A stretch of DNA of 64,000 nucleotides from Ottelia alismoides (lineage: Eukaryota; Streptophyta; Magnoliopsida; Alismatales; Hydrocharitaceae), in assembly GCA_037367405.1 (NCBI GenBank), contig JAZKJV010000601.1, forward strand, positions 124,001 to 188,000, read 5' to 3'. Positions 44,341-55,959 of the stretch are shown in pieces; position 1 is the first letter of the stretch; each line of letters starts with the position of its first letter. The notes beneath the pieces are model-generated. The model was not told where the DNA came from, did no database searches, and saw only the letters and a program-made list of their open reading frames with translations. The translations under genes and the position numbers were made by a program.

Positions 44341-44400
44341 ATCTTCTAGCGGAGGCTCTCCCGTTGCCGTCGCCCACCAGTCTAGTCCCTATCTTGCGTC

Positions 44401-45571
44401 ATCCTCCAAAAAATTCTGTCGTCGGATCTATCTTCATATAGTTCTAACTCAGATGATGATATAAAACAAGATCCTTTGTGTTCCTCCTTCGTGCAAATTA
44501 AACTTAATGGTCATTACCCTCCAATAATGAATAGAAAAATGCTCTAAATATTTGTGCTCTCACTTGCATTTCGGAATATTAATGTCTTTTTATCCCATTA
44601 ACGTGTCTTTCTCCCTAGTTAATTTAAAAATGAATATCTTAATATAAAAGCGTTCATATCAATTTGATTTAAGTTAGTATCCAGGGCCTTTATCTTGTCG
44701 CAATATAACGGTTCCCCCTTTTTACAACTTATTTTAAATATTTCAATGATTGGAAAAATATTCACTAAGATCAAACTCATACACAAATTTGGAATTATAT
44801 TATGGATGCAAGGCTTGATGATGTTCAATATGACAAATGTATAAGATGATTTGGATTTAGATTGTTCGTTGGTTGTACATGAAAATAATGCACTATTGCA
44901 TGATTTAAATTTATTGAAGCAAATTGGCATGGCCTTTAAATCGATTTTTTTGTCAAATCGAAATAATCAGAAGTTGGAAATATGTCTTTTGGCATTAATA
45001 CTTGATATCAAAAAGATTGCAAACGTTATTCAGGTTCTTTATTTTGTAATTCCGTAAAAAGGTCAATTCTACAATGAAGTGCGGCAGCAAGCTAGTGCTA
45101 TTCTAAAGCTGTGCAAGAAAATAAAGACAATTGCTGACCATTTAATAAGTAGTGTGGGAGGGAGGTTGGGTTAACTTCTATATTTGCCTTGTGTTATGTA
45201 TTTTTTCCATTGGCTTCGTAGATAGCTGAGTTCGCAGGTAGGAATAAAGTAGAAGCATTTGGGATTAGATTTATTCTTGTATAAAATGTAATTTTAGATG
45301 GGAGCACTCTTTTTTTGAAAGCGAAGATGGGGCACTCAGGGCTTATGTTTGAGAGAGTGGCGAGTTGCCATCACTTGGGGATAAACCTGCGGTATATTCA
45401 AAGGATAACATTGTGTTAGCCACCTTCAGACACAGACCAACTGCAATAAAATTGTTGATCGTTTTATCTCATTTATATGTCTTCATGTTTCAGTGGGTTT
45501 CTTACCCCATTCAGTTCAACTTGTAATTCCTTTTTGGACAAATTTATAATTTTATCGTATATTATATGTAG
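44401..45571. other. Intron DNA upstream of the third DENN exon
   Basis: AT-rich. No coding or repeat feature could be supported. It ends in the acceptor before 45572. Confidence 0.35.
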
Positions 45572-45649
45572 GTGGGCATCAAAGACAAAACTGCTGATGT
45601 TCAATCAAGGTCCGGAAATGCCATTTTCATTGATGCCAACAAGAATCAG
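45572..45649 (+). CDS. DENN-domain protein, internal exon (26 codons)
   Basis: The acceptor ...TATATGTAG and donor GTAGGC bound 78 bp that read VGIKDKTADVQSR at the start and IFIDANKNQ at the end. Joined to 26330-26380 it gives the APVPYI-VGI continuity of the DENN core, phase 0 throughout, no stops. In plant DENN proteins this segment follows the APxPYI motif directly. The downstream exon is not found within the window, so the next intron exceeds 18 kb or holds an exon I missed. Confidence 0.78.
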
Positions 45650-45796
45650 GTAGGCACAACACATTTGCTTTTGTTCACTTGCAGCTGATTTAATTTTATA
45701 TTTTTTTTAATTTTGGATGCATGTAATAGCTACCTTTTCTTATTGGGCCACAACATGTTCATTACTATATATGTGTTTGTGTGTGTGTGTGTCTGA

Positions 45797-46159
45797 GTAA
45801 AATGTATATGCCCCCAAGGGGGAGCTAACTTGGCTCCTCCCACACATTTTTTTGTGGAATTTTTTTAAAATGCCTGGGGGATTTTGATAACTCGATAACA
45901 ATATTTTGTCAACCAAAGTCCATGATAAATAGACACTGTTTAACTGTCCATATGGAAGGGGTAGATTTCAGCAATTCTGAGACCGTTAAAATTTGATGAT
46001 CTTGATGGAGGGGACATGAATCTCCATTCTAGTCAAAATTTGAATGCTAAAATATTCTCATTTAGTGATAAAACCCTCATGTACTCTTGAAAAGTTCCAC
46101 AAAAAATATAAAAAGGGTGGGGAGCCAAGTTAGCTCCCACATGGGCAGCTCCATTTTAC
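45797..46159. mobile_element. MITE copy 1 (long terminal inverted repeats, AGCTAACTTGGCTCC)
   Basis: The left end GTAAAATG...GGGGGAGCTAACTTGGCTCC and the reversed right end GTAAAATG...GTGGGAGCTAACTTGGCTCC pair over roughly 45 bp. The interior is non-coding. No clear target duplication. A second, related copy follows within about 10 bp in the same orientation. Confidence 0.7.
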
Positions 46160-46169
46160 CCTATATATA

Positions 46170-46553
46170 GGCTTTAATGGGGCTACCCCCATGCGGGGAG
46201 CCAACTTGGTCACCCTGCCCTTTTTTTTCTTTTGTGGAGGTATTTTTTTAAAACATAGGGCGGATTTAGTATGGTAAATGACAACATGTTTTTTATATCC
46301 AAGTTTTGTGAAAAACAAACATTCCTATTCCATCCATCTAAAAGGCGTCAATTTCAACAATTTTGAGACCGTTAAAATTTAACTGCCTCGATGGACGGGT
46401 TAGGAATGTCTGTTTTACACGAAATTTGAATAAGAACATGGTGTCATATAGTGATTTAAGTCCCCCAATTGTTTTCAGAAAGTATCTTAAGAATTAAAAA
46501 AATAAGGTGAGGGTAGCCAAGTTCGCTCCTCCCTGAGGGTTGCCCCATTAAAC
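46170..46553. mobile_element. MITE copy 2 of the same family
   Basis: The left end (C)TTTAATGGGGCTACCCC... and the reversed right end GTTTAATGGGGCAACCC form inverted repeats with inner GAGCCAACTTGG words. The interior shares CAATTTTGAGACCGTTAAAA (near 46358) with copy 1 near 45980, so the two are homologous but well diverged. Confidence 0.7.
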
Positions 46554-46554
46554 C

Positions 46555-46790
46555 ATACACACATATAGATATACACACATTTATATTTATACGTAATGCA
46601 TGCATACATATACATACATACATATATACGTAATGCATGCATACATATACATACATACATATATTAATGCATGCATACATATACATACATACATACATAC
46701 ATATTTATATTTATACGTCTCATGCCATACATACATACATATACATAGACTTACAAATACATACATACATACATGTGTGTGTAGATACAC
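46555..46790. repeat. Microsatellite tract (ATAC/ATGC words)
   Basis: Runs of TACATACA with ATGCATGC interruptions, including near-identical units at about 46594-46625 and 46630-46660. Long frames on both strands here are artefacts of the repeat. Confidence 0.85.
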
Positions 46791-47689
46791 AAACACCTCT
46801 AGATTGCGCTTTGTATTGTTTGTACAATCACAATTATTTTTAAGGTCCAATTCAAAATTTCATAGTAAGAAGTGTTGCACTTCTTTTCCAGAACTTTGGT
46901 TCACTTGCATTGGTAACATGATTTTTCGGTTCGCATGCATGAAAGAAGGCCAAGTATGGTTCAGTTGTAGATGTTTCATATGATGTTGTAGATGTTCCAT
47001 ATGATATTTGCTTAATTATGAGACAAATAGTTTGGTTGTTGATATTTCTTATATGCATTTGCTTTATAAAATCCAATTCTTATATGCAAATCGACAATAA
47101 TAGGATATGAATTTCGAAAAGTGTATCCCAAAAAATGATCATAGATCGTGATTATTGATTGGGTCGCAAGTTGAATAATTCTCTTGCTTGCATCTGACTT
47201 ATTTTTCATAAGAGAATTTGATGACAAACAGTTAAAATCATTAGTAATGAAAAGATAATACAAGTGACTCCTCCTGAGGGTAGTCCCGATAAACCCATAC
47301 ACACATATATAGATATACACACCAAAATGCACCAAGCGTCGCCGCTGTCGCAGTCTAGCCTTGTGCACAGCTCCACCAGCCACTGCGATCGCCGTAAACA
47401 ACAGTAGCAGCCGAGGCTGCCACCGCCGCCTGTGAATAACAACAACCACCAAGGCTGCCGCCATCGGCCTCCCTAGTGCATCTATGGCTACCACCAACAT
47501 CCCTATCTGCTTTTCGACACCTCCGCCATAGCCTGAGGGGCTTTGTGGCATAATATGGATCTGTGTTTGATGTTTTTTGAGGTCTGGAAATCATTTCAAA
47601 AGGACAATTTGATCTCTGGTCGTTCTGATTTTTGGATTCTAGTGTGTGGTTTTGATTATCTAAGACACTCTAGCTACCCAAAGAGGCTT
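46791..47689. other. No gene; MITE scrap at 47262-47330
   Basis: Mostly unassigned DNA. At 47262-47330 the string CTCCTCCTGAGGGTAGTCCC followed by CATACACACATATATAG repeats the right end of MITE copy 2 and its flank at 46528-46580. A GC-richer patch follows at 47330-47540 with no recognised domain. Confidence 0.4.
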
Positions 47690-48014
47690 TCAACAGATGG
47701 AAGAGGTTGTGGTATGAGGCTACACCCACAACCATCTTCTTGTATGTTTGTGTAGAGGCAGTCATTCCTATATTCAGCTCCAATCTTGGTTATTGTTGTC
47801 ATCATGTTTGACAACAGAGTCGACTCTAAAGTCGATGTTTCATCCCTGGGTGCCTTCAAAGTTCCATCCCTCATTGCCAAAATGGATGGAACCAATTATG
47901 AACTATGGGTCATGCGGTTCATGAGCCTAATGCAGTGTAATGGCTAGAAGCACATCCTCACATAGGTAAGCTAAAAGACAAGACTGGTGTTCATGCCTCG
48001 TGAGGCAGATGACA
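47690..48014 (+). pseudogene. copia gag N-terminal remnant
   Basis: Reads a VFDNRVDSKVDVSSLGAFKV-like start at about 47800, then IAKMDGTNYELWVMRFMSLM (about 47872-47930) and ends at PREADD (48013), where the LTR at 48015 begins abruptly. The wording matches gag of the copia at 11355-17788 (near 13481-13545). Confidence 0.75.
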
Positions 48015-48159
48015 TGTGGAGATAGATATTATTATGTTATGTACCTGTTCGTTATTTCTTTGTTTTCTCTGGACTACTTTGTACTTTACCCTTAAGGTCT
48101 CTCCTATATAAGAGAGCCTAGGTTTCTTTGAATAAACAATATCAGTTTTTCTCCCAACA
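48015..48159 (+). repeat. copia LTR (145 bp) with primer site after it
   Basis: TGTGGAGATAGATATT...CTCCCAACA, with TATATAA at 48100-48110 region and AGAGAGCCTAGG; TGGTATCAGAGC follows at 48160. Confidence 0.85.
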
Positions 48160-49034
48160 TGGTATCAGAGCCCAAGCCCTAGGGCTCTCTCCCTAGGACT
48201 TGGCAATCTTCATTACTTTCTTGGTCTCGAATTTGCAAGCAAAAGACATGGTGATGACGCAAAGGAAGTATGTTATTGTTTCCTAACTAAGACGAACATG
48301 ACAAGATGTAGACTTGCCACTACTCCAATGGATCCCAATTTTAAGCTTTATGATGATGACTCTAAAGAAGTTGACAAGAGATGATATTAAGAGCTAGTAG
48401 GGAAGCTGTTATATATCACGATCACCGGGCCTTATATACCATTTGCAGTTTGTAGAGTCAACTAGTTTCTGAATAGTCCAGGCAGGTTCATACGGATGCA
48501 GTTAACATAATTATGAGATATCTGAAGTCTTCTCTAGGGGTAATCTGTTGTTCAAAAGTGACACGTCTCTTACAATTATAGGATGTGCTGATGCAAATTA
48601 TGTTGGGTGCCCCAAGGATAGGAAGTCCACATCATGCTTCACTGTTTTTAGGTAGTTTGCTAGTTCCATGGAAGAGTAAGAAGCAGACAGTTGTGGCTAG
48701 ATCTAGCATCGAATCAGAGTATGAGCCATGTGTCAGATTCGTCCTAACTTACCTAACTATTGAGATGCCTCTTCCCATATACCTCCAATGCGATAACCAA
48801 ACCGCTCTATTCATAGCCAATAATCTAGCATTCCATGAAAGAACTAAGTACATCGAGGTAGATTGCGATTACATTCGGGATCTAATCCAGAAGGGACTTA
48901 TTTCGACTTCTCATGTTGCGTCAAGCGATCAAACTGCAGATATGTTTACCAAATCCCTTACTAGAGGTTCGTTTCATCAATGTTGTTCCAAGCTGAGTAT
49001 GATAGACATATATGCTTTAGTTTTAGGGGAATGT

Positions 49035-49176
49035 TGAGATATTTGTATCTCTCGGTCTTTGTTTTGTATTTCATATTTCATTTGTCCACTTTATGTAATT
49101 TCCCTATAGCTTTTCTCTTATAGAAGAGAGCTCTAGGGTCATGATGAATAAACAATTCTCTTTTTCGTTTTCCACA
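49035..49176 (+). repeat. copia LTR (142 bp)
   Basis: TGAGATATTTG...TTTTCCACA, closer to the LTR at 3040-3179 than to the one at 48015-48159. Confidence 0.75.
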
Positions 49177-49633
49177 AATTCAAATGGACCACATACATTG
49201 ATGTGAACTAGATCAAATATCGATGAAGGATGTGGTTGATCATAGGAATGAAAAGAGGTTTGGTGATGTTTCCTAAACTGACAGACCTCACACTCCAGTT
49301 TGTAATGGGAGTCCATTGAGGTAGTATGTGCCGAAGCTTACTAACAAATGGATTTCTCATGTGTCAATGCCATAAAGTATCTTTTGTAGTAGAAGACTGA
49401 TGATTTCTAGCTATGGAGTGTGAAGATGATGGTATATCCTTTTTCCACGGTCTTGACCAATTGCATTCCCTTTCATAGATCATAAAGAGTCAAAGGTACA
49501 ACATCAAAACCCCCCTGTAATGCATAGGGTTGCATATTTGACTAACATATAACTTGCCAATGGTAAAATCAATAACTCACATTACATCTGGCTAGCTGAA
49601 AGTGGGATTAACATTAATTTTCCTTGGTTTCTT

Positions 49634-49665
<32 letters not shown>

Positions 49666-50660
49666 GACGTGCGACCATCTGCTACCTGGACAATTTTCCC
49701 ATGAGGGACATGTTAAACTTGTCCAATATGTGACTTGTCTATGAAAATACAACGAGATTAAATGCGCTTTTATAGTTGAAACATCTATGGAAGATGATGT
49801 AGATGCTATAGCTATGGTTGTCTTCTCTGTGATGTATTGGTATTAGTGGATTCTATTGAACATCTCATCTAGATCAACATGAGTGAGGGTCACATTGTCC
49901 CACCTTTCAGCCATCAATCACTATGAGGCCTGTTGTGCTTCGTCCAATGTGTTTCCTCGATGTGGACTAGCGTGCTAATGAGTGTACTGTGGACTTTATC
50001 TCTGGTAGAGCTAGAACTAATTTGAGTAATCATGCTTGTCTTGATAGATATGATGTAGCCACTGCCATGAGCTCCTCCAGACGAACTACACTCCCTCGAC
50101 TGGATGAAACTTCCAGTGCTGATTTATACGACTAAGATGTCTCCGACTAGTGGGAGATATTGAGTCGACTCAATATATGGTATGTCTCCTTCAGAGTGCA
50201 TGTCACCATCTGATCCTATGTTACATGGTAGGTTGGGCCTAACCCACCAAAAAATCATCACTACTAACACTTACGAAGTTGCGTTCTACTTCAAGAATGC
50301 ACAAACATGTCTAAAGGAGTAGCACTTTGAGTTGAGTTCCCCCAATTGGGAGTAAAGAGTGTTGTCCTCTCTTGCCTAAGCTGCATCAGGTTATAATATT
50401 TTTGGAACACATGACTTACATTCATCCCCTGTAAATATGAGTCCTTCATATTATTCCAAATCACTTATGCAATATCGTATTGGATTTCCTCGTTTATACT
50501 TCGAGATATGACTATATTGAGTAGTCAGGAAACTAATGTCATGTCCTCATTTTATGTAACATACTTTTCTATCTTGATCTCATGTTTTGCTTACAAGAGG
50601 ATGTGGAGATTCCTTTGTCCTCAAATAAACATCATGAAGATGCGTGGCTATTAATGTAAT
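49177..50660 (-). pseudogene. copia gag-to-integrase remnant, reverse strand
   Basis: Minus-strand integrase start at 49104-49316 (the part beyond 49177): LECEVCQFRKHHQTSF with its zinc-binding cysteines and IFDLVHINVCGPF. Further 5' on the minus strand lie decayed protease/GAG-pre-integrase (49330-49640) and gag-like DNA (50280-50660). All frames are broken; no LTR is seen on the 5' side. Confidence 0.6.
49634..49665. repeat. (CTA)n microsatellite
   Basis: About ten perfect CTA units inside the reverse-strand copia remnant. Confidence 0.9.
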
Positions 50661-50867
50661 AGGTACGGTTAAACTCGATAATCTATTCAAAAAATAGCTT
50701 CATGTATCTATTGCTGACCCTCCCATGAGTCATGAGTCATGACCCAATTCTCAAATCTCATTCTCGCCCACACATTTGCCCCCTGCCCATGCATTAGAAA
50801 TTAGTATTTTTTTATAAGCAAATATAATGTTACAATATATATTATAATTATGATTTTATACACAACT

Positions 50868-50967
50868 TGGATAGTGGCCTACTAGTAAGGAATACTGTCT
50901 TTGATAGAGTAGGTCTCGATTTAGAACCCACACAAAACACTTTTCCACTGAAAAGTACCCATTTTCC
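50868..50967 (+). mobile_element. Possible tRNA-derived SINE fragment
   Basis: An A-box-like GTGGCCTACTAGTAAGG (50875 region) and a B-box-like GGTCTCGATTTAGAACCC (50912-50929) have the spacing of a plant SINE head. Ends and target duplication are not clear, so this is tentative. Confidence 0.4.
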
Positions 50968-51115
50968 TTAACAAGCTTGACTTGCGCTCGAGCCCAGATC
51001 GGGCTCGATAGGGGGCTCAGCTCGAGCCTTATCGAGCCCGAGCCAGCTCGTTAAGGGCTTGAGCTCATCAAGCCCGAGCTCAAGCCAGCTTGGCTGGTCT
51101 CGATAGCCAGCCATA
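50968..51115. mobile_element. Keyword-repeat element (word GCTCGAGC)
   Basis: A 150-bp stretch dense in GCTCGAGCC, GAGCTC and AGCCCGAGC in both orientations, with no AT-rich core. It may be one arm of a larger element whose other arm was lost. It begins right where the SINE-like piece ends. Confidence 0.45.
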
Positions 51116-51700
51116 GGTAACCCTTTGATTTTGGCCACGGGGGAGCCTCCAGATTGCAACTTCAAAGCCCATAAACGACTGTGACGTTCAAGAGAACACT
51201 TGTAAACAATGATATTGGTGCATATGGAATATCTAGATGGTGCTACATCTCTCAAGTGGCAATGTTCATAATGTAGAGGTGATGGGCCTTGTTGTGGGTC
51301 TGCTAGGTTGTGTTGTTGCATAAGTGGCGATAATTATATGAATAACACTTTTAGGTGATCTCTATACAGTGTTAGTGAATTCTAGGTGATGCTCTGTTGC
51401 AGATGATGAAGTTCTTGCTTTTGCATTGATGGCTTCCAAACAATGTTGATGGCTTGTGGTAAATAATGCGATGATGGATTTCAAGTGGCAATAGTGGTGA
51501 TGATGCCGTTGAAGGTTAATGGCTACATGCAAGTTGCAACAATGTTGAGGTTTATGTCATCAATGGTTTTAGATGACATGATGATGAAGGTTGATAATGG
51601 TGGATATATGTGTGGGACTGTGTGTAATGTTATGATGATGTCGATAAAAGGGGTTTGAGAGCTATAGAAAATTAGGGCTCCTCTAATAACATGCTTAAGT
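51116..51700. other. No gene recognised
   Basis: Contains many GATGATG and TGATGGC words but no long frame or known repeat. Confidence 0.3.
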
Positions 51701-53629
51701 TGTTGAGAGAAGTAAGCACTTGGGCTATATGTAAGGGACTAAGCACCACATGTGGTGATTTGTGTATAGTCATATAGTTCAGTGATGGGACATGACTATA
51801 TTGGTGGGGCTATATAAAGAACCCATATTAATTTTAGTTTTTGAGAAACATTATGTAATATCCATCCCTTTGTGTCTTTTATCCCTTGTTTTCATTTGTT
51901 TCAGTGAACTTAAGGTTCCACGTAAAGCATTGTTTTGTTCATGATATTTGATTCCACATTTTTATACTTTCACCTGATAGAACAAATCGGTTCCAAATAC
52001 TTTCATTTTGAAACTCGGTGTTCCTTTCATGGCTCTTCTTTTGTTTTATTATCTTTTTATTTAAGTTGGTTATACACGAATCAGAGCTAACACGTGGCAA
52101 CAACAAATCGCTTAAAGTAGCATGTTGTGTATGGATGACACAGTGACATCACAAGAAGTCTGCGATGGATTTTTCTTTTTGATATCCTTAGGGGCATCTT
52201 AGGGAGAAGCCATCACGATTGTAGATTGTACGGGTGAGATATTTGCATGATGTGGTAGAGAGGCCCTATTTACAGTGTTTAAGGATTATAAATCATTTTG
52301 AATTAATATATCTAGATGTTCTCCCCATGATGGGTTACACTAAGATGAAGGCACATAGTAGATGCTTAATGCTAATGTCCGACGAGGAGCAATGATTGAT
52401 TCTTTGGAGCCCTAAATTGTTGGAAGAAGAATACAATGATGTTCAAGACAAAGATGATGATGGTAAAGACAATGTTGTTTCATGTTGTTCCAGAATGCTA
52501 GTGACAATGGCGATGATGCGATGCATGTTGAGTGATAAACATCAACAAGGCCACATGAAGCTGTTGAGCGAATGAGCTAGTTATCGGTGGAATCGAGAGG
52601 AGTTGGCAAGTGGGGAGAGAGAGCATCTTGAGAAGATCAATGAGATGCATGGCATCTATGAGCTGGAAGATGCAATGAGGATAGCAAACAATATAAAGTG
52701 GGGTGCATGAGGTGGTGCCCAACACAGAGAGGATGGAGGTGTCGCTCCATCTCCCAATGGGTTTCCACGAAATAAACTTTAAGTGTTGCATGAAACACTA
52801 TTAATTTCCTATTTGACAATTACATAGAAGATGTGGGCCTTGCTGTCATTACACTCTTGGCTTTTTTTCTTTATCATTTATTTATTTTAGACCAATTAAT
52901 TGTCTGTAATTGAAAAAGGAAAAAAAACAAAAAAGAGTGGAAAAAATCTACCGAAAATGAAAAAGGAAAAATGATTTTTGTTTTTTAAATCTTCCATAAT
53001 GATATGTGAGATAAGGTGAGTGTTGGTTAACTTCTCTATATTCATGAGGCCCCTATATGAGATCATTTGTTGAGAGGTTCTATTCCATATGTTCGGCTCA
53101 TAGTCTTAATGCGGTACAAAGATGCTAAAGACCTGTGGTTGAGATTGGTATGGTAGGATCCATAGGGTTTCATGAGTAGAGATCCCTTTCTCTTAGTCGT
53201 ATCTGAGATGCCTCATTCGACAGTCTCATGTGGGAGAGTCCTGTTTCATAGTTTTCATGAAGAAACCTGTTGTTTCGATCTTCACATAGTGGATGCACAA
53301 AAATATCCAAAGTAGAACCCACTTCCTTTTCCATATCCATAGTAGTTAAGAGCCCAACATTTGCACATTCCTTGTATAAAATGCACACGTAGATGTAGTT
53401 CACAGTTGAGAGATGCCTTTGAGAGAAGTGACAAATTTTCCCACATATGGGATTTTTGTGTGGTCTCATATTCCGTATTGGTAGAACTTGGTTGTATTGG
53501 TAGGGTTATATAAAGAGCCTCACACATTTTGTATTCATTGAGAAACATGTCGCTCTTATGTGGCATTCAATGTAAATCGATGTTTTGTTGTTCATATTTA
53601 ATTCCGCATTCTGCAACTTATATTTAACA
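51701..53629 (+). mobile_element. Non-autonomous LTR element copy 3
   Basis: A 5' LTR (51701-51984, TATATAA at 51811) and a 3' LTR ending at 53629 (TATATAA at 53507-53513) bound an interior without gag or pol. The interior has the family's purine-rich tract (52911-52975) and the GGATCCATAGGGTTTCATGAG phrase (53155-53175), matching copy 2 near 28740. No target duplication was found, and the 3' LTR start (about 53400) is uncertain. Confidence 0.7.
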
Positions 53630-54083
53630 AACATAAGAAAGAAGAGCTTATATCAACGAACACTGGCCTATATATTAGGAGAGGCTATGATTTAATTGAA
53701 TACATATGAATGATAATATACATCTATACCTTGAGAGGTCAAACTATTATTTTATGTACTCTAACTTTAACTTTATTGAGTTTAAATAGTTGCAACTATC
53801 ACGTGTTAAAGGTATATTGTTAAACAAACAAAGAAAAAGAATGTGGTCTCATTGGAAAGAGCTTTAGATATATGACAGAGATCAAAATATGTTTTCCTTC
53901 GGAGAACTTGTCATCTTCTTTTGAATTAAGAAAAAAGTTCTATGGATGTCAGAAACTGTTGTAAAAACAAAGGAAACAAAGGGCAAAGGTCTTATCACAC
54001 ATGATAGGAAATAAAGACGTGGTCAAATATAACCTTACCATATCAGCAAGAAAAGTAACCATTAAATTCTAATAAGCTATTAT
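53630..54083. other. No gene recognised
   Basis: AT-rich DNA between two LTR elements. Confidence 0.3.
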
Positions 54084-54230
54084 TGAGCGATATTTTTTCT
54101 TTCGTTATCTTTTTTTTTGTATTTTCTATTTCTTTTATCTCTATTATGTAATTTAACTTCTAGAGTTTCTCCTCTTTATATGAGAGAGCTCAACGACCTC
54201 TTGAAAAAATAAGTCATTATTTTCTTTCCA
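54084..54230 (+). repeat. copia LTR (147 bp)
   Basis: TGAGCGATATTTTTTC...TTTTCTTTCCA, with ATATGAGAGAGCTC and GAAAAAATAAGTCAT matching the AGAGAACCC and AATAAACAA positions of the LTR at 3040-3179. Confidence 0.65.
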
Positions 54231-55189
54231 CCTGGATCCCTAAATCCTCTCCACACCCGCCACCATCTTCATCCCACCATTCGTCTCATTGTTGACCAGC
54301 CCCTCACTACCGTCAGCTACCACATCATGACCCCAACCTCTCTCGTTGCCGCCACAACTCTCTTGACCCACAACTACCACCACCACCACCACTCAGCTGG
54401 TCCCTCCCTCGCTGCAACAAGGTCTCCTCGCCCCCCTTGCAGTCCAACTACCCCCTCCTTTCGATGCCCTTTGCCTCCACGTCAACCCCCGATGTCGCCT
54501 AGGTTCCCGCGGACCTCCGGGCTTCTCCTCTCGATGCTTCTTCTGCATATGAGGACCATACAATGTTTGATTTTGGCCGGAAAAGGTGATTTCAGACATA
54601 TAAATCACCCCCACCGGCCTTAAAGTAGACCTAGAGTTGATGGGAAGGGTTGTGGTATAATTCTGCACCCACAAACAATTCCCATATTCTCGTGTAGACA
54701 CCTTCCTATTAGTCCACAACCCCAGTCTGTTTCCAGCCTCTTTATCATCATGTCAGAGTTCAAGGGTGATTTCTCCGCCGGTGCCTTTAAGGTTCTAACA
54801 CATGAAGATGGATGGGATTAATTGTAAGTCATGGTCCATGTGGATGTGGTTCATGACTCTAATGCAGTGCAGTAATAAGGATCCCATTTTGGTGCGGTTA
54901 TAATTGGATGACTAGACCAGAGGGAGTGCTTATGTAAGCAAGATGACACATATGGCTATCTGGTACTCTCACAATATATATAGCTAATGATACTTTGCAT
55001 ATGTCCATTGCTAAGGCAATGTGATATATCCTTGCCGCCACTTATGGTCAGGCTAAGTAAGAATGTGACGAAGATCTTGCTGCTACATTAAGAGTTTTTC
55101 ATGATCAGACAGAGTGGTTGTCCTCTTTACACCTTCGCATGCTACGTATCCTCTCTGCCATGTCTCTTTGGGCGTCTTTCATCGGATTT

Positions 55190-55930
55190 TGGGCGATTTG
55201 CGGTCTCTCAGTTGTGGAGATCCCACGAACATATCTGGAGGCTATGGGAGACATTCAATTGCGTCTTGTTATAGAGGAGTTGGTCGTGTTCCAGTCACGT
55301 GGTACATGAAGCTTTGTTATTACCCATACATGGTTGTCCATGGTTGGCTGCAAATGAGTGTTTACAGTGAAGCACCGTGCATATGGTATTGTTGATTGTT
55401 ACATCGTAGGCCTGGTTCTCGTGGGTTCACCCAGACTTATAGGATGGGTTACCAGGACACATTTTCTCGAGTGACCAGTCGTTCCACAATTCAGATTCTT
55501 CTCTCTATTGCAGTAGTACAAGATTGGTCCTTATCTCAATTGGATATGAAGAATGCATTTCTATATGGTGATGTGCAGGAGGAGGTCCACATGCAGTAAC
55601 CACCTGGGTTCGCTATTGAGGGGTGTGTCAGAAGATTTGCAAACTTCACAGGGCTATCTAAGGCCTTAAGCATAGTCCCTAAAGCATGGTTCCAGAAGCT
55701 CTCGGACTTTATAGAGCAACAATTCTTCATAAGATCTACTACATATCGTTCACTTTTTGTTCAGAGATTTAGAGAGTTATTGCTGTCATTCTGGTCTATG
55801 TTGATGATAGCGTTGTTATATGATGGATTTGCAGGGTATTAATTCAACTACAGAGTTCCTTGGACAACAGTTTGTCACCAAAGACCTTGGCGAATAACCA
55901 TAGTTCCTATGGCTTGTGTTCGCCTTGGAC
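55190..55930 (+). pseudogene. copia RT remnant placed before integrase
   Basis: An EIPRTYLEAMGDIQLRLVIEE-like run (about 55215-55280), GFTQTYRMGYQDTFSRVTSR (about 55428-55485), LSQLDMKNAFLYGDVQEEVH (55530-55590) and KLHRAI-, KAW-FQKLSDF-like pieces to 55715. The palm box is not readable as YVDD (a VYVDDS-like run near 55795). VTKDLG appears near 55870 and the reading ends by about 55930. Confidence 0.75.
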
Positions 55931-55959
55931 TGATGCAGATGGCCAGACCAATGGTTTCT

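Larger units (their letters stand above)
38575..44400 (-). mobile_element. L1-type LINE, antisense to the DENN gene, split by a hAT-like element
   Basis: On the minus strand the order is ORF1 with a CCHC knuckle (about 44340-42690), APE endonuclease (about 42690-41930), reverse transcriptase (about 41760-39400, interrupted at 40542-41584) and a C-terminal zf-RVT region (39030-38800). This is the standard plant L1 layout. All ORFs are broken. The 3' end is put near a T-run at 38574-38581 (an A-tail on the minus strand); the 5' end is approximate. Confidence 0.85.
26381..45571 (+). other. Giant intron of the DENN gene (19,191 bp)
   Basis: Donor GTGAGT at 26381-26386 and acceptor TATTATATGTAG ending at 45571. 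Between them lie a non-autonomous LTR element, a gypsy LTR piece, plastid DNA, RTE fragments, a Tourist MITE, a copia 5' end and an L1 LINE carrying a hAT-like element. The flanking exons match adjacent residues of the same domain, so no exon needs to lie in between. Confidence 0.7.
48015..49176 (+). mobile_element. Internally deleted copia (LTR-PBS-RT end-RNase H-LTR)
   Basis: A 145-bp LTR (48015-48159) and primer site (48160-48171) are followed after only about 40 bp by the end of RT (GNLHYFLGLEFAS, about 48205-48245; ATTPMDPNFKLYDDD near 48320), then RNase H (ESEYEPCVRF, LQCDNQTALFIANN, ERTKYIEVDCDYIRDLI) and a second LTR (49035-49176). Gag, protease, integrase and most of RT are missing. 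The two LTRs have different starts (TGTGGAGATAG and TGAGATATTTG) and no shared duplication flanks them, so it may be a recombinant of two elements. Confidence 0.75.

Noticed and set aside
46880..46930. Exon-like stretch after TTTTCCAG near 46890
   Set aside because: The short reading has no resemblance to the DENN domain and no well-placed donor keeps phase 0.
46587..47000. Overlapping frames of 60-127 codons rich in Tyr, Met, Ile and His
   Set aside because: They translate the TACATACA/ATGCATGC microsatellite; every frame is open because of the repeat.
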